From Hydra vulgaris (Eukaryota; Cnidaria; Hydrozoa; Anthoathecata; Hydridae): DNA of 64,000 nucleotides. The translations under genes and the position numbers were made by a program. This document shows positions 22,700 to 40,000 of the stretch, in pieces (the first letter of the stretch is position 1; each line of letters starts with the position of its first letter). The notes under the pieces are model-generated. The model did no database searches and had not been told where the DNA came from. It saw nothing but the letters and a program-made list of their open reading frames with translations. Location of the stretch: positions 37,078,501 through 37,142,500 of the forward strand of contig NC_088930.1 in assembly GCF_038396675.1 (NCBI RefSeq), given 5' to 3'.

Positions 22700-24720
22700 A
22701 GTACTGCTTGTCGTTATCCAATTAAACTTCTTTTGCAATTTCGAATTTAACTTCTCTTTGGTGTGGGAATAAAAGTCATGAGAATATCGAGTTATATGTG
22801 AAAAAAACTGTTCACAGATTTGACAAATCTTGTTAAAAATGGATTATCAGTGTTTATTAATGGTAGTAAAAATGAACAATTTATTGTGATCATATTTTTA
22901 GTTCCAGAACTTAGTTTTATATAGGAAGTTATCGATAAATGTTCCAGTAATCAAATATATAATTGCATTCATTGCAATTTTTTCAGACTGGATTATAGAA
23001 AACTGGTAAAAAATTGTTTGATTTTTTTAACTTTTTTAACTTAGGTATTTTGGAAGTTTGAAAAACTTAAAATGTATACTAAAGTATTCTTTATTATTTC
23101 AGGGAACAGGGAACTAAAGGATTGATTATTGACTTCATGCCACCATGTGGCTTGCATTTGATTTTGGCACACCATAGATATCTTTGGAAATTCTTATATG
23201 ATGTATAGTTCCATATGCATTTTGTTTTTTGTTTTTTTATCTGAATTTCCTGCAAAGGGATATATATACTTTTTATAAGAATATAATAATGCTTCTAATA
23301 AGAATAATTATAAATATCGTGTTTACGATCAAATCATACATAGATAGTTTTACGCAAAAAATTTAGGAGTGAACTTATTAAGATATTTTCAAATAAACGT
23401 TTAAAAAAATGAGTGGAATTTGCGGAATATATTGTAAAAATATTTCAAACTTCAATCGTTATCTTGCTCTACAATCTTCATCTTTTCTCTTCAAGTAACT
23501 TCCAACTTTAATTAATGGTTGCTTGCAGCCTTGTTGGAAGCGAAGATGTTTAAAAAAAAAAAAAACTTTGGGAATTAATGCTTTACTTCCAACCATAGAT
23601 CGTCGTGGAATAGAAAAATGCGGACAGACCGGTCATTTAAAAATTAAGAAAAAAATAAGAAAACTAAAACTAAGAAAACGAAAACAAAAACTAAGAAAAA
23701 TTTCTCGACGTTTCGGCTAAAAAGTTTCAGTTTTTTTTTTCCGTAAAATATTTTGATTTTTGTTTTTTTGTTTTTTTTAAAACCTTTGGCTAACTTGCGC
23801 AAAAATTTGAAATTTTTTGCTTTGTGTTTCTAAAAATTGGCTTTAAACTTCTCTAATATTTATAAAAATTTTCTTTAGACTAACTAAAAACTGTTATTTT
23901 TAGAATTTTTTTTTTTAACCATTTAAGAAGTATTTTTCATCGGTGTCTAAATTATATCCTAAGTTAACCGGGGCTTTGGCTAAACTTGCACAGGCTTAGA
24001 AAATTTGAAAAAAACTTTACCGTTTTTATAAATTTTGCTATTTAAATTCTTTATATCTAACTGTTTAAAGGAAATTCTAACGAGAGTTTAAAGACAAATA
24101 AAAATATAAAATCAGATTTACTATTGTTTTGATTAATAAAGAATTTAACACGATAAACAAACTTCTAGAGAAAGTGTAATAGAAGTACAATGTAAAGTTC
24201 TCTAGTTTAGGTTACTTTTTGTTGCTCCTTGATGTGAAACAAATATTGTCTCATTAATAAAAATGTTCTTGTGTCAGACAAGCATTTAACATTTTTTACC
24301 ATTGGCTTCACATAAGCACTGTTTTCCTTGACATTTATAATTTGACCAGGAAAAAGTTCACAAGTCTCGAATTTTCTGAGCTTAATTTCTCATTCTTATT
24401 CTTTTTGTTGACAAGTTTATTTTCAATGCTACTCAATAACTTTGAGCTAGAACTGTTATTAGAGAAAGGAAAACTGGTTACCGGTTTCCGGAAACAGTAA
24501 AATTTTAGGAAATCGAAATCCGAAAATGTTATTTTCAAAACCGGTTTTTGGATATATATCTTTTGTGCAAAATTTACTTGGTTATTTGGCAATTCTAAAA
24601 CACTTTTCTTGATGTGTAGTTGCTCGAGAAAATAAATGAATTTCATTTTGCTTCCACTTGAACTTTAACAGTAAGTTACTTCAATTTGTGATGTAAAAAA
24701 GTAAAACAACTTTTCACAAA
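22700..24720. other. AT-rich stretch without recognised gene
   Basis: Scattered short frames are Lys- or Phe-rich low complexity. No element ends were seen. Confidence 0.5.
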
Positions 24721-24727
24721 AATAAAA

Positions 24728-26093
24728 ATGTCGTTTTCTGAAGTCCACATGGATAACGCACCAGTTTAAAAGCACTTTTTGCACTCAAAAGAACTTGAAT
24801 TGGCCGAGTGCAAGCTCTGCAACCAAGAAATTAAGTGTAAAGGAGGAACCAAAAGCTCCATGGGGAACCACCTGAGGACAAAGCACAACATCACGTCTGC
24901 TGCTGTTGTCAATGGGTTTAATGACTTTGAGTTTCCTGAGAAGAAACTCAAACCCATTGATTCGTTTTTTAAGGCAAAGGATCCTGTTGATGTTGTTTTG
25001 GCTGAGCTTATTTCATGGGCTGCCCTTTCGTGTTTTCTCAACTAGTCAACGTTTGAGAACAGCTGTAGAGACACAAAGATATATATTTACCCAAAGATGC
25101 TAAATCGATTAAAGCTCTACATATGAAACTTAATAAAGATATCAAGAAAACATAGCAGCAGCAATTTGCAGAAAAGAAGCTTGTTGATCACAAATTTAGC
25201 TTAACCCTTGATGAGTATACTTCATCCAGAAACAGAAGTTATATGAACATAAATGTTTATGTGGAAGGTGATTATTGGAACCTTGGAATGATCAGGGTAC
25301 ATGGGTCTATGCCAGCAGAGAAATGTCACTGATTAAGTTATCAAGCGATGTTATGATTTCTAAGTCTGAATTTACCACTTTACAAAATCTAGCAAATGCT
25401 TTAGAACCAATCAAGGTTGTTGCTAAAGCACTTTGCAGAAGAGATTTGAACTTGCTATCATCTGATGGCATTCTAAGTTTATTTTAAAGCAGCTTAAAAG
25501 CCAGGAAAATACCTTTAGTCAAGAGCTAGTTGACTCATTTACTAAAAGAGTCACTGAGAGGAGGAATGCTTTATTAGTAAACTTAGTTATATATCTGATT
25601 AATCCAGGAGCAACTCATGCCATTTTCGAAAATTCCATGCCAAAGAGAAATGCAATGGCTACTGCTGCACCAAGTTTGTTTAATCGTTTGTTTGAGCAAA
25701 AGAGAAGTGAGTCTATAGATGAGGACATTTTTCAGACAATGAAACTAGTCAGGAACAACAATTTACTTCCTTTTCAGAAGAGCTCGAGTTCTCCATCAAA
25801 GAGGCAGTCAAAGGGGTTTCACCAAAGAAACAAAAAATAGAATCAACTTCCAAACTAATGCGCAAAGAAATGGCAGTATTTAAGCTAATAAAAAAACAAA
25901 TAAGCAGATTTGTTGCACACGGCTTTGAAGTCAATCCAAGTAACAAGTGTGGAGGCTGAAAGGTCAAGTTCTGCAAGTGGTCTATTTGTCGCTAAACTAA
26001 GGTCAAGGTTAAATGATGAAACACTTAATGTTGTATGTTTTTTACGTGCTTATTGTCATAGGAAACGTAAAATTAACTATTAAAAAGACTTAT
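24728..26093 (+). pseudogene. hAT transposase with BED zinc finger, internally deleted
   Basis: It starts at an ATG at 24728, with a stop after 13 codons. The next frame has a BED-type zinc finger (C-x2-C in CKLCNQE, H-x4-H in HLRTKH). After a frameshift near 25045 come SLTLDEYTSSRNRSYMNINV and EGDYWNLGM (about 25196), then a jump to ISKSEFTTLQNLANALEPIK (25347) and the helical region before the C-terminus. The dimerisation domain is present in another frame: TSVEAERS..ASGLFVAKLRSR, then LNDETLNVVCFLRAY (25940-26060), ending in TAA at 26091-26093. The segment between MIRV and the EPIK region is much shorter than in intact hAT transposases, so the catalytic core is largely deleted. TIRs and the 8-bp TSD were not located. 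Confidence 0.85.
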
Positions 26094-26248
26094 TTGTTTG
26101 CCAATATCAAACCCTTATCAAATTTTTATAAATCTTCTGTGCCAACACTTTTCCCTACAAGAATAGAAAACTTTATTTTTTTGTTTTTTAGTTTCTGCAG
26201 ACTGCAAGGATTTATATTTTTCTTGTAAAAAATTCTTAAAGTTGTCTT

Positions 26249-26503
26249 CTAAAAATTCTTTATCGGATGATTCTTTTTCTCTCTTCTCTCCCTTTCTCTA
26301 AATTGTGTGAGAAGTTGATTGACATTCACTGAATGAATACCACACTTTCTAAAACCTGATTTTAAGTTGTAAGCCTGATTTGGTTTTATAGCAATCAATA
26401 ACTTGTTTAAAATTTCCAGAAAACGTTGTTTTTCAAGAGATGTTTTTGTTCCGTCTTTTCCGTTAATTTCATAACTTTTTATTCCGTATTTTTTCATAAA
26501 CAC
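26249..26503 (-). pseudogene. C-terminal fragment of a pogo-type (DDE_1) transposase
   Basis: An 84-residue frame includes FLEILNKLLIAIKPNQAYNL and SGFRKCGIHSVNVNQLLTQF, matching the segment just after the catalytic domain in pogo/Tigger-like transposases (compare NSFKCTGFYPFNENIF at 45150). No catalytic residues are included. It is an isolated scrap. Confidence 0.55.
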
Positions 26504-27350
26504 TGTTTAATAGGCGAGCGGTTTGGGTAATTTGAGGCTGTTATTTAAATTTATAAATTAAACGGTTTTTTTAAACATTTTTTTACGGTTATGTGTTTAA
26601 TAGATGATGCTTGCCGCAAGTTTATGTGTTTAATAGCTGATGGTTTCCGCGAGGCATGAAACTTTAAATATCATATAAATGTTGTTTTTCATTTAAACAA
26701 AACTTAAATGCATACATACATGTATACATATATATTAATTATAATAAGTATAAACGTTATCATCACTAATGATGATAACGTTTATTTTAATACGTTAATT
26801 AGGTATATCTAATTAATTGTATGAATTGCACATTCTAACATTCAGTGCAATTATCTGTCCGCTTTCTCTATGCTATCTTTCTAACTCGACTTCTTCTGGC
26901 TGTCACTCTAACTTATTTCGTTCTTCTTAAACTCATTTACTCTTGGCATGGAAGTATAAAAAGGATGGAAATTCATCAAGCCGCAAACATCAAAGCAATT
27001 TCAAGTTGTCCCGGGAGTATGCTTGTAACCGATAATTTAAAAAAAAACGAGTTTCATTCGACAAAAAACAACAAAATTCACTGAAACTATTTTTATTAAA
27101 ACAACCGTCAAAATACTATTTTTAAATTATTATGAACGTACCTATTTGCGTCAACGTATAAAGATTAAGATTTTAAGGGCAATCTTGATGTCGTTTTCTT
27201 TTTGTTTACTAAAAAAAAGGTTACAAGCATAGTCCCGAAGCATTTCAATGCGGTTGAACTTTTTAATGAGCTGAACTTGTCTTCGCAGGCCCGGGTATGT
27301 GACCTCTATATGGCAATAAGCCGGAGGGGGATAAACCGCATTGCCTATAC
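26504..27350. other. AT-rich stretch, no recognised gene
   Basis: It contains a 16-bp hairpin with a ctaa loop at 26750-26785. The less AT-rich piece at 27215-27350 reads on the minus strand as YPPPAYCHIEVTYPGLRRQV, directly next to the CATA tract. That layout resembles a LINE or other retroelement edge, but nothing could be identified. Confidence 0.45.
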
Positions 27351-27551
27351 ACGCATACATAAATACATACATACATACATACATACATACATACATACAT
27401 ACATACATACATACATACATACATACATACATACATACAAACATACATACATACATACATACATACATACATACATACATACATACATACATACATACAT
27501 ACATACATACATACATACATACCTACATACATACGTATGTGTATGTATGTA
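27351..27551. repeat. (CATA)n microsatellite
   Basis: About 200 bp of CATA tetranucleotides with few interruptions. It translates as Tyr-Ile-His or Met-Tyr-Val-Cys repeats, not as genes. Confidence 0.97.
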
Positions 27552-27574
27552 ATGTGATACTATGAAGTCAATTA

Positions 27575-27588
27575 AAACAACAACAACG

Positions 27589-27628
<40 letters not shown>

Positions 27629-27630
27629 AA
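27575..27630. repeat. (CAA)n microsatellite
   Basis: CAA trinucleotides with one CGA interruption. Confidence 0.95.
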
Positions 27631-28067
27631 ATAGAAGTATTAGTTATAACTAAAATAATAATAATAGTATAAAAACAAACTGGAATAATAATAATATAGT
27701 TTAATAAACTTTAATTTGCTTAAAAGCTTTAATAATACTAGTTTAATAAGCTTTAATTTACTAACAATAGTTAATGAAACATAGCAAGTTTTTTTAATTC
27801 AAGTTGAAAAGGTAGGCTGTTCTATAATTTGATGGTTTTATAGATATTCGACCATGTGTTTGAGTGAAATCATAATGGGTAGTTAACTTCAGATTATTTA
27901 CACAACTATTATTAATAGTTATTAAATAATTAAAATAAACGGTCAAAGTGATAAAGTTGAAATGAATTAAAATAAAAATAACAATAATAATAGTATTAAC
28001 AATAGCTATATTAAAGAAACTATAATAAGATCAATAGTAAAAAGTTTTAATATTTATTATGTAATAA

Positions 28068-28249
28068 TTTTTTTTTTGTACGTCCAGCTAGAGACACCTG
28101 CTGCTGAAACCAGGTTTACACAGGGCCCTAGAAGGCGGTGTTATTAGGGAGTTGAAACTCCGCGTATGACCTACTTAAGGGTTTAATTGCCACTCAACCA
28201 CTAAAGAACAGATACTACACTTTATCTTAGCCATTAGGCCAAGAAGCGG
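28068..28249 (-). mobile_element. U2-snRNA-headed short retroposon (SINE)
   Basis: Read on the minus strand, a 172-bp body (28249 to 28078) ends in a 10-nt A run (28077-28068). A perfect 10-bp target duplication, tgtaataatt on the plus strand, flanks it at 28060-28069 and 28250-28259; the low copy overlaps the A run by two bases. The first ~50 bases match the 5' end of U2 snRNA: CCGCTTCTTGGCCTAATGGC, then AAGTGTAGTATCTGTTCTT, including the GUAGUA branch-point-pairing sequence. After that the sequence leaves U2 and continues with an unrelated body ending CAGGTGTCTCTAGCTGGACG. A U2-derived head, a foreign body, a poly-A tail and a TSD fit a retroposon mobilised by LINE machinery, as known for SINEs with snRNA-derived heads. 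A U2 pseudogene chimera made by template switching is the alternative. Confidence 0.88.
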
Positions 28250-28308
28250 TGTAATAATTACTATTAAGTAATAACTAATAATTATTAATAGTATTTATGG
28301 TATTAACA

Positions 28309-28422
<114 letters not shown>

Positions 28423-28499
28423 TAATTTTGGTTCTATATATGTATATATACATATACATATATACATATATAGAACCACAATTATAATCATATGTTGTT

Positions 28500-29242
28500 T
28501 AGTAAGAATTCTTTAAAATCCATCTAATCCTTAGCACTTTTTATATAAAAAGTAAAACAAAAAAAATGAAAAAGCGGGTTGAACGAAATTGCTTTGACAA
28601 TAATAATTCCTCAACTCTTAATTAATTATTAAATAGTTTTTCTGCAAATATTTTTAAATCACGTTGTAGAGAATACTTTTCTGAGTAAGATGATATCAAA
28701 TTATATTTTGATGGAAAAAAATTTGTTATAAATTTTTAAGTATGCGAAAAAGATTATTTTTATTATTTTGAAAAATGAACTTAAAACTCTAGTTAAATTT
28801 GACATCATTGAACTTAAAAAGTTTACTGATATAACTTTTTACGCTGATCAAGAATCTTCTTTTAAAAGTAAATTTGCTATTTAGGAAAAAAAGTTATGAG
28901 TAAAAAACGAAAAAGGAGAATTTGTTGAATGAAATAAGTGAAGCAATAACTCACTTCTTAAATGCGGCTTTTTTTATAAATCTTAAGTGACCAATAAATC
29001 TCCACCTATAAACTTTTTGTATTGAAAACATTTTATTAATGAAATTTTTCTGAATTTAAATGAATGACTTTTACAGAATAATTTTATTAAATGATTCTAA
29101 TGAATAAATGAAATACGCTAATTACTTTCTTGTTAGATGAGTTTTTTATTAAATAATTAAATCTCAAGTGACCAAGCTATCTCTATAAATTTTGTGCATA
29201 AATTTCAAATGGATTATTGTTAAATCTACTTTAATATAAAAT
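28500..29242. other. Non-coding stretch with a diverged direct repeat
   Basis: The segments around 28970-29035 and 29143-29215 share aaatct.aagtgacca followed by tctctataaa-like sequence, suggesting an old ~175-bp direct duplication. No gene was seen. Confidence 0.45.
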
Positions 29243-30624
29243 ATGCCTCAAAACAACTTGCATGCAAAGAATAAAGAAAAACTATACACCGAAGAGGTGG
29301 TTAAAGTACGAAGCGGTGTATTTTCACTTAACAAATCTGCTTGAATCAGTTCTGGTAGATACGCTCATCAAATTATCCGATTTGGGTTTTGGTAGAACTT
29401 ACAATAACGTCATCACACTTGTTACCGACTATTTGTAACACTAAGGTCAATCTCATTTGTTTCTTAATGGTATACCAGGAAGAGATTGATATAACTTTTT
29501 CAAGAACCGGTGGAGTCATAGGTTGAGCATCAGAGCCATAGGCAATATTTCATTACTCAGAGCCGCTTCTTGCACGAAAGAAATAGTAGCAAAGTATTTC
29601 AACACACTGCAAAGAGAATTTAACGTAGTAGGTATCAACAAAAATACTCCATGTCATCTGTAGAATTTTGATAAAATTGGCTTCTCTGGTAATCAGGGTA
29701 AGAAAAATATAGTTTGCAGGCGTGGTGCAAAACGACTATTGAAATTGGTTAGCAACAATAAAAAAATCTATTATACAATTGGAAAATGCACTAATGCTGC
29801 TGGTAATCGTCTTGCTCCATGCATTATCTTTAAATCAAAAAAAAGTCCGTACAGAGATTCGTGTTTAAGTGGTCCAGATGATGCCATATACGCTATACCT
29901 CTATCCAGATGGATGGAAGATAAGCAATTTGTACTGTGCATGTTCCCGCCATTAGGAAAATTCAAGGTAATTAGTTCAATCTAATTTTATTTATCTAATT
30001 TTACATTCACAAAAGATTAAATCAATCTAATTATAGTTATCTAGTTTTAGGTATTCATATTTTAGTCGTAAATGGACATGTGACACATGTCACTTATCGG
30101 GTCGTACTTATTTGCATCGAAAACAATATCTTGTTAATTTGCTTACCAGCTCACTCGTCACATGCCACTAGATGTCGGTGTTTATTGCCATGTCAAAAGA
30201 GTTTGGCGCAAATTACTTCAACAGTTATATGCAGAGACAAAGTTCAGCAACTTATTAAAAGAATGTTTTAGTCGCCTGGAAAAAAAAACTTTTCAGCTCT
30301 TATTTGCTAGTATTCGAAAGGGAGTGTCTCAAAACTGAAATGCTGAAAGACGCTGAGAGCAAAAAAGTAGCAAATCAAGTTAAAAAACAACCTAAGCTTT
30401 GCTCGAATGGCGAACAGAAAATAAACCAAGCCACAAGTCCAACGAAAATATTTACTGCAAACCAATTTAAATGTAAAGAGTGCCGAGAAGTTTTAGGCGA
30501 AGCTTCAGCAAGTCAAAATATGGAATGGTACTAGTGTGAAAAATCAAATTGCAAGGTTTGGCTATGTCAAACATGCATACCAAAGCAATTCGTAAAAGGC
30601 GCTGAGTTTTATTCTTCCAAATAG
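29243..30624 (+). pseudogene. Pogo/Tigger-type DDE_1 transposase with C-terminal Cys-rich finger, degenerate
   Basis: It begins at an ATG at 29243 (PQNNLHAKNKEKLYTEEVVK, a psq-like helix region). Many frameshifts follow. GFSGNQGKKNIVCRRGAKRL (about 29680) is the region around the first catalytic Asp, where the expected DETGF has become DKIGF. YTIGKCTNAAGNRLAPCIIF and SRWMEDKQFVL follow. NGHVTHVTYRVVLICIENNI (about 30071) holds the second catalytic position, with DGH changed to NGH. LPAHSSHATRCR.. is where HxxQPLD would lie. The tail (30304-30624) is Lys-rich and ends with a Cys-rich finger (KCKECREV..., CEKSNCKVWLCQTC), which would resemble a PHD-like zinc finger. Catalytic residues are lost, so it is inactive. 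Confidence 0.78.
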
Positions 30625-31487
30625 TGCCGCACAACTAAAAACTCAACTCAACCTCTAGTACCACTAAACGACTCAACATCATCACAAAAATAAGAAAGTT
30701 AATTTTATTTGATTGATATTTTAATTGTTATTATTGATTGCTTTTTGTTTTAAATGTTGTTTTTATTACACATATATTTGCGTATTTCATTCTCCCCAAA
30801 TGTCAGTGTAGAACGGAATAAATTTTTTTTTAATCAAATAAAGCTTTATAAAAAATTTTAAAAAAAGTTACTTGATTTTTATCTATTTAAATACAGCTCA
30901 ATATGCTCTACAACTTTGAAAAAAAAAAAATTAAAAAATTCCGTAAAAAATGAATTAAAATCCATCTATTCCATTTGGCCCCATTTTACTTTATATATTT
31001 TTGTCATTTCTTGGTTTTTTGAATATTGTACTTGCTAAATTTTATCTTAAGTTTCACTGAAGTCAATCATGCATTTTTAATTGCTTTGACCTGTTAGTCT
31101 CGGCTTTGTGTTTAAATTTTTTAAATTGCCTTCGACTTTTTCGGTGAAGTGTTACAACATTTGATTTTTATATTGTCGTATTATAGTCCTTACTCAGTCT
31201 ACACAATCAACAAACATAATGAAATATCATTATATTTTTTGATTGGCTGAGATGAAGGTTATTAGTCTTCTACTCAAAACTTTAAGAACTTGCTAATGAC
31301 ATTGAATTGGGAAAAGGTCTATTGAGATTGTAACCTTGGAGACACAAGTTCTGCTTACAACAAATATACAACAATATCTTTGTAAATATTTTCTGCTCGC
31401 AATATAATGGTAGTTTTCTAATTCAAAAAAAAGATAAATGAAAGTAAAGTATCTAAATTGTCCATGGATCACAAAAGAAATGAAGAG
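30625..31487. other. AT-rich stretch without gene
   Basis: No coding sequence or element ends were recognised. Confidence 0.5.
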
Positions 31488-31489
31488 TA

Positions 31490-31753
31490 CACGGGAAAAA
31501 ACGGAATTGTCGCATTTAAAAAGTTTTGAGAAAGTATATATTAATCATTTATAAAAGTTTTCATATAAAGCATAGAAGTAAATTAGAAAGAATTATTTCT
31601 TGATTAATTTATCTGAAGTTTACATTTTTAATAAAATAATTGTAACTTTTATTAAAAAAAAATTTTTCCTAACTTCGTACAAAGACTTTTATAGATGATT
31701 CTTAAATACTTTCTTAAAACTTTTTAAATGCGACTATGCCATTTTTTCCAGTG
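31490..31753. mobile_element. 264-bp MITE with long TIRs, TA target site
   Basis: Terminal inverted repeats of about 75 bp (left cacgggaaaaaacgg..ttgtcgcatttaaaaag; right the reverse complement) are flanked by TA at 31488-31489 and 31754-31755. A TA duplication implies mobilisation by a Tc1/mariner or pogo-type transposase. It has no coding capacity. Confidence 0.85.
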
Positions 31754-31755
31754 TA

Positions 31756-31937
31756 GGGGAAAGTATGCACCCTTGCTCCTAAAATGCGTTTTCTAAATTT
31801 ATGGTTTTAATAAACTTTAAGAAAGTATATATATATTTTTTATAATCAATATTAGTTTTGCAATTATCATTAATTTAGGAGAACGTTATTAACATAATGC
31901 GCCCTGGATTTTATGATCAAGGGTGCACGCTTTCCCC
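31756..31937. mobile_element. 182-bp MITE abutting the previous one at a shared TA
   Basis: The ends ggggaaagtatgcaccctt.. (31756) and ..agggtgcacgctttcccc (31937) are inverted repeats of about 24 bp with two mismatches. TA flanks at 31754-31755 and 31938-31939. Non-coding. Confidence 0.85.
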
Positions 31938-31959
31938 TACTCTTCAAATAAGAAATTTC

Positions 31960-32660
31960 TCATAGCGAAAACAAAAACTTTACGCAATATATCTGAAAAA
32001 TAGAACTGAATCTAACTTATCTATTTACAAACAATACAAAATATATTTGAAAAAGTTAAAATCAAATCGAAAAATTTATATTATTCCGCCCAAATGCAAA
32101 AGTCAAACGGAGATTTAAAAAAAACATGGGACATTACCTAGGAAATAATTGAAAAAAGTAAAGTTATTTCTAACAAAATCCATTTTAGAATAACAAATAA
32201 TGAAAAAAAATTAAGTAAAAAGAAAGATGTCTTTAAAGATTTCGACAACTATTTTGCCAGCATTTGGTGCTGATCTTGCATCTGGATTCCTCAAAACATT
32301 CATTTGAAAATTACTTAACATTATCTCATTGCTTTTTGAGATTTAATGAATTAAGACAAAACTCGAAATAGCGTTGAAATTTCTCACAAAAAATTAAAAT
32401 CCCTAGTGTTTATAACAACACTTGTAAAGTAGTACTAAATGTTTTCGGGAAGATACATAACTTTTATTTCCAAATAATCATTCATTTCAAAGCGTTTGAA
32501 AAAATAGTCTACAATAGAGTATATAAATTAACAACAATAAGCACTTATGTGCAACGGTTTACACGTTTGGGACAATTAAGCAGGTAAAGATATCATTCTA
32601 TTGTTATAGTCAATGCAAATGATTTCAATATTGTATCTAACATGTATAACTTGTCCAAGG
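31960..32660 (+). pseudogene. LINE fragment (region N-terminal to the reverse transcriptase)
   Basis: One main frame with breaks reads LSIYKQYKIYLKKLKSNRKI, KSNGDLKKTWDIT.EIIEKSK, KDVFKDFDNYFASI, and later SKRLKK..YNRVY. This is the conserved linker between endonuclease and reverse transcriptase in CR1/Jockey-like elements, followed by a jump to an RT A-block. The catalytic RT is absent. Confidence 0.65.
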
Positions 32661-32814
32661 CTTAGCTAAATTGTGTATAAAAAAATTATATAATGTAATG
32701 ACTAATTGATTAAACTAATTAATTAAGGTAAAAAGTATTTTTAAAAAAATTAATTCTGGTATTAATATTATAGTAGTAAGTACAGCGTTTGGTGTTACTC
32801 AATTATCAGTCTTA

Positions 32815-32975
32815 GGAGTCATCCATAAATTACGTCACACTCTAGGGAAGGAAGGGGTTGGTGGTTTTGTGACAACTCATACGAGACTTGTTACTAAAGA
32901 GTTGCGACGTTGAGACGAGGGGGCAGGGGGTCGAAAACCATAAAATATTTCGTGATGTAATTTGTGGATAAACCC
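32815..32975. mobile_element. 161-bp MITE with TTA target duplication (Harbinger-type)
   Basis: The ends ggagtcatccataaattacg and the inward-read gggtttatccacaaattaca belong to the same family as the MITE at 10868. They are flanked by TTA at 32812-32814 and 32976-32978. The interior has G-rich gaagg and gaggggg patches. Confidence 0.88.
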
Positions 32976-33116
32976 TTAGAATAGATATAATATTGATTTG
33001 TAAACAACAGAATGATAGATTCGATTCAGTGTAATTAGTTCATTGTTACTAACCAATCATTTTTAAGTGTATTAAAATATTTTATTAGTTTGTCTTTGGT
33101 ATAAGAAATCTCAACG

Positions 33117-33260
33117 GTCTAATCACAGAGCACCGCGGAATTTAATCAGGAAATTCACAGCTTCTTCCTTACCAATGATCCGTATATGGTCAAAGCCGGC
33201 TTCGAATCTCAAAACTCCAGTTCTGACAGAACTCTAAACACTACACCATAGCTGCTTAGT
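33117..33260 (-). mobile_element. tRNA-derived SINE
   Basis: On the minus strand, a box A-like TGGTGTAGTGTTTAGAG (33248-33232) and a box B-like GAGATTCGAAGCC (33210-33198) lie at tRNA spacing within an otherwise unpaired, non-cloverleaf sequence, followed by an unrelated ~80-bp body. This fits a degenerate tRNA-headed SINE with an internal pol III promoter. Confidence 0.65.
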
Positions 33261-33261
33261 T

Positions 33262-34143
33262 GCATTTCCGTGTTCTGTGTACTTTAAACGAAAGTCATTT
33301 TTATTTTTAAAACGTTTAGATGGTTAACGAAAGGTCTAATACTAATTTATGTTTTATTTGATTATTAACTGGTTGACTTGCACTCTGCTTATTGCGTTAT
33401 TGTGAATAATAGCTTGTTGTGAACAATAGCTTGTTTACTTCCTCCTAAAATAACTCTAAGTTTTTTTTCATAAATTTTTTTCGATATAGATGTCTATATA
33501 GACGTCAACATCGATATAGATGTCAACAATAGTCTAGACTATTGTTGAAATTGTTTTGCCTATAAAAGTAGTTGAAGTAGTTATTTAAATATGTTTCCGA
33601 TTGAATCCGTGTTTTTTAAAAACGCGGTTTATTTAAGAAGTTTTAAGCAAATCCGCCCATTTTAAAAATCCATTGAACCTCTTGATGCTTTATTTTGCAG
33701 GATTTATTTTGGAAATTTTTTACTTATTCAACTAAAAAAATACCGATACCAAAAGTGAAAATATAGTAGATATATTAGTAATATAAATAAGTAAATATAA
33801 GAAAATAGTGAAAAATTTTGCTTTATAATATTCATCTATAATAAGAATTATTTCTTTAAAAATATATTTTTTAAATATATATTTAAATGCATATATATAT
33901 TTCTTATAAAGTATTTTCACAAAAAATATATTTTTATAAATCAACACTTTGGTCAGATAAAAGCTAAGAATATCAAAAAAGTAAAAATAAAACAGAAAAA
34001 CTTTCAAAATTATTTTTAAGTCCTAAAAATATTGAAGCTTTTTGCGTTAGACATAATCTAAAGTTTTTCAAGTTAAAATTATATTTAAAAAAATAAAAAT
34101 AATCTGTATAATCTATTTTTTGAGAGAACTTTTGTGAAATTTT
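33262..34143. other. Region downstream of the channel gene, no gene
   Basis: Non-coding AT-rich DNA. A 24-bp perfect palindrome lies at 33524-33547, and a short direct repeat (gaataatagcttgtt / gaacaatagcttgtt) at 33403-33435. The part below 34144 probably includes the 3' UTR of the channel gene. Confidence 0.5.

Positions 34144-40000
<5,857 letters not shown>

Noticed and set aside
23523-23720. Lys/Arg-rich 65-residue frame
   Set aside because: Low-complexity product of aaa-rich DNA without a family or neighbouring exon signals.
24766-25041. Minus-strand 91-residue frame opposite the hAT zinc finger
   Set aside because: It is the antisense shadow of the BED-finger coding strand.
27151-27565. 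Overlapping Met-Tyr-Val-Cys and Tyr-Ile-His frames on both strands
   Set aside because: They are the (CATA)n tract read in several frames.
28200-28249. Functional U2 snRNA gene
   Set aside because: Only the first ~50 bases match U2; the Sm site and 3' stem-loops are absent, and the copy has an A-tail and target duplication.
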